Source of the DNA: Candidatus Heimdallarchaeota archaeon
GTDB lineage: Archaea > Asgardarchaeota > Heimdallarchaeia > Heimdallarchaeales > Kariarchaeaceae
DNA length: 5,468 nt
NCBI GenBank assembly: GCA_022574115.1
Contig: JACZSS010000237.1
Location: 1-5,468, forward strand
Direction of reading: 5' to 3'
Shown: piece after piece, positions 1-5,162 of the stretch
Layout: each line of letters starts with the position of its first letter
Numbering within the stretch: the stretch's first letter is position 1
Notes under the pieces: generated by a model
Databases searched by the model: none
Told to the model about the DNA's origin: nothing
Seen by the model: only the letters and a program-made list of their open reading frames with translations
Program-made: the position numbers and the translations under genes

Positions 1-769
1 CACCCTTTACGAAATTGATTGTAGCAAGAATACCATTTGGTATCGAACCCCAAAGGTTGGGATAATTACTTGTTGCTTTCAGTGCTACACGCAGCCTCTT
101 TTCTGCTTCTTCGAAATTACCATCTAAGTAATGGAACCACCCCACCTCATTCTCTGCAAAAGGTAAATTTTTTGACATATATTCTCCATCATCTGGTACT
201 TTTCTCAAGAGGTCTACGCCCTTCTGCATTGAGATTATTCCACTCTTGAGATTATTATCTATGTTCCTGAGGTAAACACCCTTTTGTAACAAGTAAAAAC
301 CAGTAACAAAATATCTTTCCCAATCATCAGGTACAATATTTGAAGCGACAGTCACGGACTGGTCTACACCGAGTTGATTCTGAACAAATAAGCCATTATA
401 CCAAGCATACCACTCTCCTGCACGTTCGAAATGTTGTATTGCCAGATCTCTATCTGCGATATGCTTATCAAAACCACTATAATATGAAAAATTCATGAGA
501 TGAGTCCAAATATGGACAAATGGGTCGTTTAGCGTGCGATTTATTGAGTCCAACTCTCTTAGGGTCAAATATAATTTCATAGTAAAGCCACAATACATGT
601 AGTAGTAAGTAATGGAGCATTTACCAAATGCAATGCTCAGCACGTCTTCAGGGTTAATTGATTCTATGAGTTCGATGGCTTTGTCCATATCAGTATCATA
701 AAAGACGGTAGTGAATATCTCACGGGCCTGCTGAGAGAAACGCTGCATTCTAATTGGACTGATAGTCAT
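1..769 (-). CDS. TPR-like repeat protein, N-terminal part, runs off left edge
   Basis: An open frame reads leftward from an ATG at 769 for 256 full codons with no stop, so the C-terminus lies outside the window. The ATG is the first start after an in-frame TAA at 773-775; a second Met is at codon 8. The protein is rich in aromatic residues and helix formers and has no signal peptide or membrane segment. Residues about 205-236 look like a tetratricopeptide helix pair: an ENEVGWFHYLDGNFEEAEKR core (small residue, aromatic, Gly-Asn-Phe, then EEAE), followed by a hydrophobic second helix. Residues 27-39 and 107-120 (IADRDLAIQHFERAGEW region) are weaker helical-repeat candidates. TPR proteins are usually soluble scaffolds for protein-protein contacts; the partner cannot be told here. 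I see no strong ribosome-binding site and no TATA box at the leaderless distance. The reading frame is secure; the family call is moderate. Confidence 0.8.
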   Translation of the reverse strand, partial: MTISPIRMQRFSQQAREIFTTVFYDTDMDKAIELIESINPEDVLSIAFGKCSITYYYMYCGFTMKLYLTLRELDSINRTLNDPFVHIWTHLMNFSYYSGFDKHIADRDLAIQHFERAGEWYAWYNGLFVQNQLGVDQSVTVASNIVPDDWERYFVTGFYLLQKGVYLRNIDNNLKSGIISMQKGVDLLRKVPDDGEYMSKNLPFAENEVGWFHYLDGNFEEAEKRLRVALKATSNYPNLWGSIPNGILATINFVKG

Positions 770-926
770 GATTTATTAGATTTATCGCCTGTCCTTGTTT
801 GATTGTTATCGAGCTGTTCCGAACCCGTGATTGATGTAAGTTTTTAGCCCTTAAATTACCAAGTTTTGATGTCGAATCTGACAAATCCACTAAAGATTCA
901 TTAATGATGATGGATAGGGAGGTTGA

Positions 927-995
927 ATGGTAAGTAAAATTCCCGTTTCCCTCACAGATATCGAAATTAGTTATATTGAAGAACTTCGCAAATGA
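927..995 (+). pseudogene. Tiny RHH-like frame, possible antitoxin/repressor remnant
   Basis: An ATG at 927 opens a 22-codon frame ending at TGA 993-995. The ATG is preceded by GGGAGGTTGA, a strong match to the archaeal ribosome-binding site, with unusually tight spacing of about 3 bases after GGAGGT. The peptide MVSKIPVSLTDIEISYIEEL has the pattern of the start of a ribbon-helix-helix DNA-binding domain: a basic beta strand of alternating residues (KIPVSL), then an acidic-start helix with hydrophobics at helical spacing. Real domains need a further loop and second helix. A second frame starts by ATGA overlap at 992 and encodes MSEIINLLKNQF, which could be a second-helix relic in a shifted frame. 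It could equally be chance or a short leader peptide. Confidence 0.25.
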
Positions 996-1436
996 GTGAG
1001 ATAATCAATTTATTGAAAAATCAATTTTGTGATTATGTGACTTGCCCGGACTAAGAAAAATTCTGTTTTCAAATGATTGAATTTGTGGAAAGATTGCATT
1101 ATCGAGGAGGGAATCAAACGTTGTTTTGTTTAAACATTTAGCCTGCATGATACACGTTGTTAGTGGAGAAGGTTTTGGTGTTCGCGGGTTGTAGGATTTA
1201 ATTCGGTGTGGATACATTTGATTATTCCCAGTTGCAATCATTTGATTCTCATATCCACTTGGGTTTTTCTAGTTATAAATTAAATTGAGATTTCTAAAAG
1301 TGAAGACTCGATTGATTGACAATATTTATGGGGCTCGGAAACTACTAGTGAAAAAAGTGTACGTTTAATCGATCGCCCTGCGCTAGTCAGAAATCAGAAG
1401 TGATTTTTATTCCTACTTTCTAGCACGATTCATTAA

Positions 1437-1495
1437 AATCAGCTACCGGAGAGAGATTTTCCACTCATGACCTCTCTCCTGTCTTACAGCTGATT
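1437..1495. other. Two-stem inverted repeat, structured RNA or 3' UTR hairpin
   Basis: Two perfect 8-bp stems are nested. The outer stem pairs AATCAGCT (1437-1444) with AGCTGATT (1488-1495). The inner stem pairs GGAGAGAG (1448-1455) with CTCTCTCC (1472-1479). They are separated by an asymmetric internal loop of 3 and 8 bases, and the apical loop has 16 bases. The element begins 13 bases after the stop codon of the winged-helix gene in that gene's direction, so it may be the 3' end of that mRNA. It is not a clear terminator, because the minus-strand side is followed only by TTTT-type sequence broken by AA. The internal loop recalls a pseudouridylation pocket, but I see no ACA box at the right place on either strand. 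Confidence 0.5.
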
Positions 1496-1508
1496 GTGCC
1501 TAAACCTG

Positions 1509-1856
1509 TTACACTTGAATTACTTCGCTTAGCAATTTACCAAGAGATTGTAATTGCGATAACCCTGAATACGTGATAGTTACGATCTTAGCTGGTTTTT
1601 CATTGACAAATTCGCTCCGGAGCTCAATCAGAGCCTTCTTGGTTAGTGCTTTCAGATGATCATTGAAAGTTGCCCATGGAATGTCCAGGATTTTTCGTAA
1701 CTCTGAGGTTGTAAACCCGAAACCACGACTTATGTAATTGAGTATAAGTAAGCGAATCGGGTTCATTATGAATTTCATAGATGAAAGAGCCCGATTCTTA
1801 TCGGACGAGATGTTAAATAATTCGAAATTATGTGAAATTGTTTGTGTGTCACTCAT
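1509..1856 (-). CDS. Small winged-helix transcriptional regulator (HTH_34-like)
   Basis: A 115-residue cytoplasmic protein with one winged helix-turn-helix domain. Residues 31-41 (IMNPIRLLILN) form the first helix typical of ArsR/MarR-type regulators. Residues 48-70 hold the helix-turn-helix, with TTSELRKILDIPWATFNDHL as recognition region. Residues 75-95 form the wing, with the ELRSEFVNEKPAKIVTITY pattern seen in the 'winged helix DNA-binding' family PF13601 (HTH_34), where a K/R-P-x-T-like wing and a terminal 'lT..G' are usual. No cysteine pair or other metal or ligand site is visible, so the signal sensed is unknown. The ATG at 1856 is supported by AGGTGA five bases upstream, overlapping the TGA of the preceding frame, which suggests translational coupling. 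It is the last member of the minus-strand group downstream of the oxidase. It may regulate that oxidase or the divergent membrane gene; this is inferred from position only. Confidence 0.85.
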   Translation of the reverse strand: MSDTQTISHNFELFNISSDKNRALSSMKFIMNPIRLLILNYISRGFGFTTSELRKILDIPWATFNDHLKALTKKALIELRSEFVNEKPAKIVTITYSGLSQLQSLGKLLSEVIQV

Positions 1857-1870
1857 TTATCTCACCTGTA
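1857..1870 (-). promoter_or_regulatory. Ribosome-binding site of winged-helix gene, overlapping upstream stop
   Basis: Read on the minus strand, AGGTGA lies five bases before the ATG at 1856, and its TGA is the stop codon of the serine-rich frame. GGTGA matches the complement of the archaeal 16S 3' end. It fixes the start of the regulator and implies that ribosomes finishing the upstream frame could reinitiate here. Confidence 0.6.
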
Positions 1871-2065
1871 ATCAACTAAATTCAGCTGAACTGTAGCTAC
1901 AGCAGTATTCGAATCAAATTTACGCATGAGCAACTCGCTATCAGAAGTGAGAGAACTGGTAGAAGAGGATTGAGACATACTGGTAGCAAATTGCTCAACG
2001 CGTGATTTGAATTGGTAAAGTAGTTGAAGATTTGGAGAATACGAAGAGTGGAATTCGTCGTTCAT
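1862..2065 (-). CDS. Short serine-rich hypothetical protein, possibly the tail of a longin-like protein
   Basis: A 67-codon frame from ATG 2065 to TGA 1862-1864, ending five bases before the next gene's ATG. Residues 13-29 look like an amphipathic helix (LQLLYQFKSRVEQF), followed by a serine-rich linker at 29-43 and a C-terminal beta-like stretch (TAVATVQLNLV). The same frame stays open upstream to a TAA at 2162-2164 without any ATG, GTG or TTG. The 32 extra codons also read like protein (HSYIFVLACS, then KYFDDLLNV), resembling the fifth strand and second helix of a longin fold. So this is either a genuine small protein or the C-terminal remnant of a gene whose front was lost to the oxidase gene. 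There is no clear ribosome-binding site. Function unknown. Confidence 0.45.
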   Translation of the reverse strand: MNDEFHSSYSPNLQLLYQFKSRVEQFATSMSQSSSTSSLTSDSELLMRKFDSNTAVATVQLNLVDYR

Positions 2066-2148
2066 AACATTTAATAGGTCATCAAAGTACTTAGTGTTCC
2101 GCGGAGAATTACTACAGGCAAGTACGAATATGTACGAGTGGGGATCGC

Positions 2149-3753
2149 TCAGGAAATCAAATTATGCCGATTCAGTAGGTTCTTGGGATCCAGGGATAAC
2201 TTCATCTTGCGCAACTCATCTATCCCTTGATCACCATATTGATACCAAATCGCTGGTTTTCCGGTAAAAGTTTTCTTGCCTAATCCATGTTCTGATGCAA
2301 TGGATCCATTATGTGACACAGCAAATTCCATAATTTCAATAAACAATTCCTTTGCTTTCTGGGTTTCAGCTTCGTCCCTCGGAATAAGATTCAAATGGAT
2401 GTGTGCGTCACCAGCGTGCGCCCAAATTGCGTATCCAATCTGATCGCCTAATGGGCCGCGATCGTTTTGAAATAATTCAAATTGATCTCCTAAACTCGTT
2501 GCTCTATCATGCAATAATTCAAAGTCGGTTTCTGGAAGGGAACAATCGGTTCCAAACTTGGCCTGTCCATTTCCCCTAACTATTGCGTTAATCTGTTCCG
2601 GAACACTATGGCGTAATGATCTATGAAATTCAATCTCTTTATAGCTCTGGGCGACTCTTGTATCCTCAATTCCAAAACCGTCGAATAAGTTCGCCCAGTA
2701 CTCGAGTGCGTGATCCAACTCAGCTTCGTTATGGCAATCCTGCTCAAGAATGATTATATATTTGGCAACGGATGGGATAAACGGATCTTTTTTTCGCATA
2801 ATCATTGCCGCTCTATCATCCATAGATTCAACTGACATTGGAACGGGGAATGATGATGTTCGTCTATTACCCTGACATGCATCGACGACTTGGAGCAGCT
2901 GGGTCTTTGTGGGACAGTACACAAATATATTAAAAATTGATTTTGGGGGGCGAATGAGTTTTAGTTTCACCTGAGCAATGGTTCCGAGCAGACCACCTGA
3001 ACCAATGAACAGATCCATTGGATGAGATTCTTTAGTTAGTATCGGTCCAGCAACGTTCTTGGTTACTCGGGGAACCGTTAAATTAGGTTTATGAACAATA
3101 AATGTTTCTCCCTCTACGATAATTCTAATTTCGGTGTCTGTGATTTCGCCATTATCCTGTGCACGATCTAGTCTCAAATACTCCCCAGATGGCAGAATAA
3201 CGTCAATGCTTTGCACCCAACTACGGGTTGGGCCGAATTTAAATGTCCTAGCCCCAGAGGCGTTCGTTGCAACGGTACCTCCAATGAAACAACTTCTTTC
3301 GGTAGGATCTGGGGGATAAAACCAGTTCACTTCTCGGCAATAATTCTGAATTGCTTTGATGGTCATTGCTATAGAAACAGTCAAAAACGCATTTTTCTCG
3401 GATACGATGTCTAACTTTAGCTGATATTGAGCACCAGTTTCACGATCGGTCCATACTTGACTATCACCATCTGAAATTGATGTCATCCTATCAGTGGCAA
3501 TAATCCATCCCTCTAGAGGCACTCGTCCTCCAGATAATCCAGTACCACCCCCAGAGATAGTGTAGGGAATGGATTGGTCATACGCTAATTTAATTACAGA
3601 CACTAATTCTCGTTCATTTTTTGGGAAATAAATGCGATCAGCAGACCCGCTCGTTACAATGCCAGATTCATCATTTAAATAACTGGGAAATTTAGTCCGA
3701 ACATCGTCATGAAATTCTATCACATTATCACAGAGAATAGTAATTATTCTCAA
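2149..3753 (-). CDS. FAD-linked oxidase, GlcD / D-2-hydroxyacid dehydrogenase type
   Basis: A 534-residue soluble flavoprotein of the VAO/PCMH fold. The N-terminal FAD-binding domain (FAD_binding_4) covers about residues 35-265. It has the pyrophosphate loop SGGGTGLSGG at 67-76, PPDPTERSCFIGG (147-159) followed by TVATNASG (160-167), and IGSGGLLGTI at 250-259. The C-terminal FAD-oxidase domain covers about 270-530. It has KFGTDCSLP (399-407), HAGDAHIH (446-453) and SEHGLGKK (487-494); His446, His453 and Glu488 match the metal-ligand spacing of D-2-hydroxyglutarate and D-lactate dehydrogenases. The likely reaction is oxidation of a D-2-hydroxy acid (lactate, glycolate or 2-hydroxyglutarate) to the 2-oxo acid; the substrate and electron acceptor cannot be read from the sequence. 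The ending LDPKNLLNRHN is typical, so the gene looks intact. The usual GSEGTLG is GSGGLLG here, and HxGDGNxH is HAGDAHIH. No GlcE/GlcF-type iron-sulfur partner is in the window. The start is uncertain: TTG at 3753 (used here) or GTG at 3723, ten codons in; neither has a strong ribosome-binding site. Confidence 0.92.
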   Translation of the reverse strand: MRIITILCDNVIEFHDDVRTKFPSYLNDESGIVTSGSADRIYFPKNERELVSVIKLAYDQSIPYTISGGGTGLSGGRVPLEGWIIATDRMTSISDGDSQVWTDRETGAQYQLKLDIVSEKNAFLTVSIAMTIKAIQNYCREVNWFYPPDPTERSCFIGGTVATNASGARTFKFGPTRSWVQSIDVILPSGEYLRLDRAQDNGEITDTEIRIIVEGETFIVHKPNLTVPRVTKNVAGPILTKESHPMDLFIGSGGLLGTIAQVKLKLIRPPKSIFNIFVYCPTKTQLLQVVDACQGNRRTSSFPVPMSVESMDDRAAMIMRKKDPFIPSVAKYIIILEQDCHNEAELDHALEYWANLFDGFGIEDTRVAQSYKEIEFHRSLRHSVPEQINAIVRGNGQAKFGTDCSLPETDFELLHDRATSLGDQFELFQNDRGPLGDQIGYAIWAHAGDAHIHLNLIPRDEAETQKAKELFIEIMEFAVSHNGSIASEHGLGKKTFTGKPAIWYQYGDQGIDELRKMKLSLDPKNLLNRHNLIS

Positions 3754-3969
3754 GTAATTCGGGGATGAGTCCTAATTGTAGTTTTAGGAGCTGACATCAT
3801 TTATTGCAGAGTACCAAGAAGATAGCACGATGACAAGAGAATCGATCAACTGGTGAAGATGCCGCCATTTTCGCGCAAGTTCGAAAATAATTCAACGTGC
3901 CTAATAGGCTGATAAGACGCAGTAAAGAATCAGAGTACCTGAACATTAAATTGAATTGACTAAATTATT

Positions 3970-3981
3970 CTAATCGATTAG
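3970..3981. promoter_or_regulatory. Perfect 12-bp palindrome, candidate operator
   Basis: CTAATCGATTAG reads the same on both strands and sits between the two divergent genes, 109 bases before the membrane gene's ATG. Dimeric winged-helix proteins bind such sites, and one is encoded at 1509-1856. However, ATCGAT recurs in this window (for example 3841-3846 and 4023-4028), so part of the symmetry could be chance. Confidence 0.25.
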
Positions 3982-4049
3982 GTTTGAAATAAGGCTAACT
4001 AACTAGATTTAAGGTACCTGACATCGATTCTAAGGAAATTACCAACATG

Positions 4050-4062
4050 ATAGAATTTATAA
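4050..4062 (+). promoter_or_regulatory. Archaeal TATA box with BRE-like flank for the membrane gene
   Basis: TTTATAA at 4056-4062 is preceded by purine-rich ATAGAA, fitting a TFB recognition element. The box centre is 31 bases before the ATG at 4090, so transcription would start about 4-5 bases before the ATG, giving a nearly leaderless mRNA. In that case the AGGAT at 4081-4085 would be at or before the transcript's 5' end and would not act as a ribosome-binding site. Confidence 0.55.
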
Positions 4063-4089
4063 CGTGATCGAAAAGATCCAAGGATAAGA

Positions 4090-4782
4090 ATGAATACTGT
4101 ATTCGAATCAAATAAAACTTATATACTGAAAGTTGGAGGTATTTTCTCCATCGCTGGAGGTATTGTCTTTATGATTGCCAATATCCTCCATCCTAGAGCA
4201 GATAACATTGATGAATATGTCAATCAGATCAATGCGGTAGCTGATAGTGATATTTGGGTTGCTGATCATTTGGCTTTCTTTGTCGGAGCTCTCTTGATTA
4301 CATTTGGACTCTACATCTTTGGTCGGACCTTGACTTCGGACAAGGGCATGCTGTGGTCGCGTCTTGGTGAGATATCACTTGTTGTTAGTACATCACTGAT
4401 TTCAGTACTAATGGCCATAGATGGGATGGCTTCTAAATCTGTCCATGATACATATGCAGAAGATACGACGAATCAAGCTGCATTTCAAGATTCAATATTG
4501 ATTGAGGAAATTGACGTAGCTCTGTTTAGCATGTTTATCATCCTTTTCTTTGGAGTAACATTTTTACTATATGGTCTTGCAATCTTATCTGACACAGAAT
4601 ATCCTCGTGCTCTCGGTCTAGTTGCCATCATTTTGAGTATTCTTTCTCTGGTGCTTGGCTTTGTACAAGCATTCAACGGTCTATCAGATCTTTTGACTGG
4701 AATGCTATTTCCAGCTGTAGCAACTTTCCTTAACATCTGGATCATCGCACTTGGAGTGATAATGCTCCGACGATCGATGTAG
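4090..4782 (+). CDS. Six-helix integral membrane protein of unknown function
   Basis: A 230-residue hydrophobic protein with six predicted membrane helices at about residues 13-33, 59-80, 93-113, 143-166, 173-195 and 203-226. A short soluble N-terminus and a C-terminal RRSM, with basic residues just after helix 6, suggest both ends are cytoplasmic. Two longer loops face the other side: residues 34-58 (HPRADNIDEYVNQINAVADS) and the acidic loop 114-142. The pattern GGIFSIAGGIVFMIANILHP, then an acidic loop ending in a Trp and a 'DHLAFFVGALL' helix, resembles uncharacterised membrane proteins that I recall loosely as DUF4386-like. I do not recognise a transporter or enzyme signature. The ATG at 4090 is the only possible start, because an in-frame TAA lies at 4060-4062. 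A TATA box at the leaderless distance indicates its own promoter. No partner gene is evident; the winged-helix regulator is two genes away on the other strand. Confidence 0.85.
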   Translation: MNTVFESNKTYILKVGGIFSIAGGIVFMIANILHPRADNIDEYVNQINAVADSDIWVADHLAFFVGALLITFGLYIFGRTLTSDKGMLWSRLGEISLVVSTSLISVLMAIDGMASKSVHDTYAEDTTNQAAFQDSILIEEIDVALFSMFIILFFGVTFLLYGLAILSDTEYPRALGLVAIILSILSLVLGFVQAFNGLSDLLTGMLFPAVATFLNIWIIALGVIMLRRSM

Positions 4783-4977
4783 TCAACATTTGACCCGCAT
4801 CTTGTTCAGTTAACTTACTAACACTGATCTCGCTGTTTCACTAAAAATATTTTAATTACACTAATTAGCCATCTTCGGTTGACTCTGTAAATTTGAAAAT
4901 AAATTCAGAAATTAATTTTTGTAAACAACTTATTTCATTGATTGACCTCTTAAACAATCAGTTATCAATCAGATTGA

Positions 4978-4989
4978 TTTTTAATTATA
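4978..4989 (+). promoter_or_regulatory. TATA-like element for the guide RNA
   Basis: TTTTTAATTATA lies 15-26 bases before the first base of the RNA's terminal stem at 5004, close to the roughly 26-base TATA-to-start distance in archaea. A short inverted repeat (ATCAAT-CAG-ATTGAT, 4964-4978) abuts it. Confidence 0.45.
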
Positions 4990-5003
4990 CAATTTGGATC
5001 GGT

Positions 5004-5086
5004 TCGGGGCTATGAAGAACATGCACCACCCTGATCTGTCTAATCAACAGTGAAATGTAGAGAATGCGGTTTTCACTGAGCCCCGA
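5004..5086 (+). ncRNA. C/D box sRNA guiding 16S rRNA 2'-O-methylation
   Basis: The element has the parts of an archaeal C/D RNA in order. There is a 7-bp terminal stem TCGGGGC/GCCCCGA (5004-5010 with 5080-5086). Box C is ATGAAGA (5012-5018), one change from RUGAUGA and keeping the GA needed for the kink-turn. A 12-base first guide (5019-5030) precedes box D' CTGA (5031-5034). A short D'-C' stem CTGT/ACAG (5036-5039 with 5047-5050) is followed by a degenerate C' (GTGAAAT, 5050-5056, or ATGTAGA, 5055-5061), a second guide, and box D CTGA (5076-5079). CATGCACCACC (5020-5030) is complementary to GGUGGUGCAUG, the segment of archaeal 16S rRNA targeted by standard archaeal primers near E. coli position 1050. 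By the D+5 rule it would methylate the fifth base of that segment, a G. Such RNAs work with L7Ae, Nop5 and fibrillarin. The second guide's target is unknown. A competing 8-bp stem that hides box D is the main doubt. Confidence 0.75.
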
Positions 5087-5095
5087 TTTTTTTTT
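5087..5095 (+). terminator. T9 run after the guide RNA
   Basis: Nine consecutive T directly follow the 3' side of the RNA's terminal stem. Oligo-T is the usual archaeal termination signal, and its position marks the RNA's 3' end. Confidence 0.65.
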
Positions 5096-5130
5096 ACAAT
5101 CAAGTCTTTTGTCAAAATATTTTGCTTCAA

Positions 5131-5138
5131 TTTAAATA
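5131..5138 (+). promoter_or_regulatory. TATA box of the right-edge gene
   Basis: TTTAAATA is centred 28-29 bases before the ATG at 5163, which would start transcription one to three bases before the ATG and give a leaderless mRNA. This supports the plus-strand reading of the right edge over the antisense frame. Confidence 0.5.
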
Positions 5139-5162
5139 TTGTACGAACTAATCAGATTTTGA

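Larger units (their letters stand above)
770..1508. other. Long gene-poor intergenic stretch
   Basis: These 739 bases lie between the start of the TPR-like gene and the end of the winged-helix gene, both on the minus strand. I find no convincing full-length gene. A minus-strand frame at 1005-1241 (78 codons) has protein-unlike composition and no ribosome-binding site, and I leave it out. What the stretch does hold is a 22-codon frame with a strong ribosome-binding site (927-995), a TATA-like TTATAAAT at 1273-1280 on the plus strand with no evident gene after it, and a two-stem inverted repeat (1437-1495). An unrecognised small RNA or a decayed gene is possible. Confidence 0.6.
3754..4089. other. 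Divergent intergenic region
   Basis: These 336 bases separate the oxidase (leftward) from the membrane protein (rightward) and should hold both promoters. The rightward promoter is clear (4056-4062). For the oxidase I see only weak AT-rich candidates on the minus strand, such as AATAAATG near 3799-3806. A perfect 12-bp palindrome lies at 3970-3981, and a small hairpin of 7 bp (3867-3873 with 3882-3888, loop of 8) lies nearer the oxidase. The only ATG-initiated frames I read through, on the plus strand, are under 20 codons. Confidence 0.6.

Noticed and set aside
37..249. 70-codon plus-strand frame
   Set aside because: It lies wholly inside the minus-strand TPR-like coding region, whose translation is clearly more protein-like.
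904..910. Perfect C-box word ATGATGA on the plus strand
   Set aside because: No D or D' box (CTGA) follows within a usable distance and no terminal stem can be drawn.
1005..1241. 78-codon minus-strand frame in the left intergenic region
   Set aside because: Composition is unlike a folded protein, with many Asn, Thr, Pro and Ser in no pattern; there is no ribosome-binding site or recognisable motif, and it lies in a long non-coding stretch.
3972..4029. AATCGAT...ATCGATT stem with CTGA just before its 3' side, considered as a second C/D RNA
   Set aside because: No acceptable box C follows the 5' side, CTGA is not flush with the stem, and ATCGAT is a self-complementary word that recurs in the window.
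4485..4745. 86-codon minus-strand frame inside the membrane protein gene
   Set aside because: Antisense shadow; the plus-strand frame has six clear membrane helices and a promoter.
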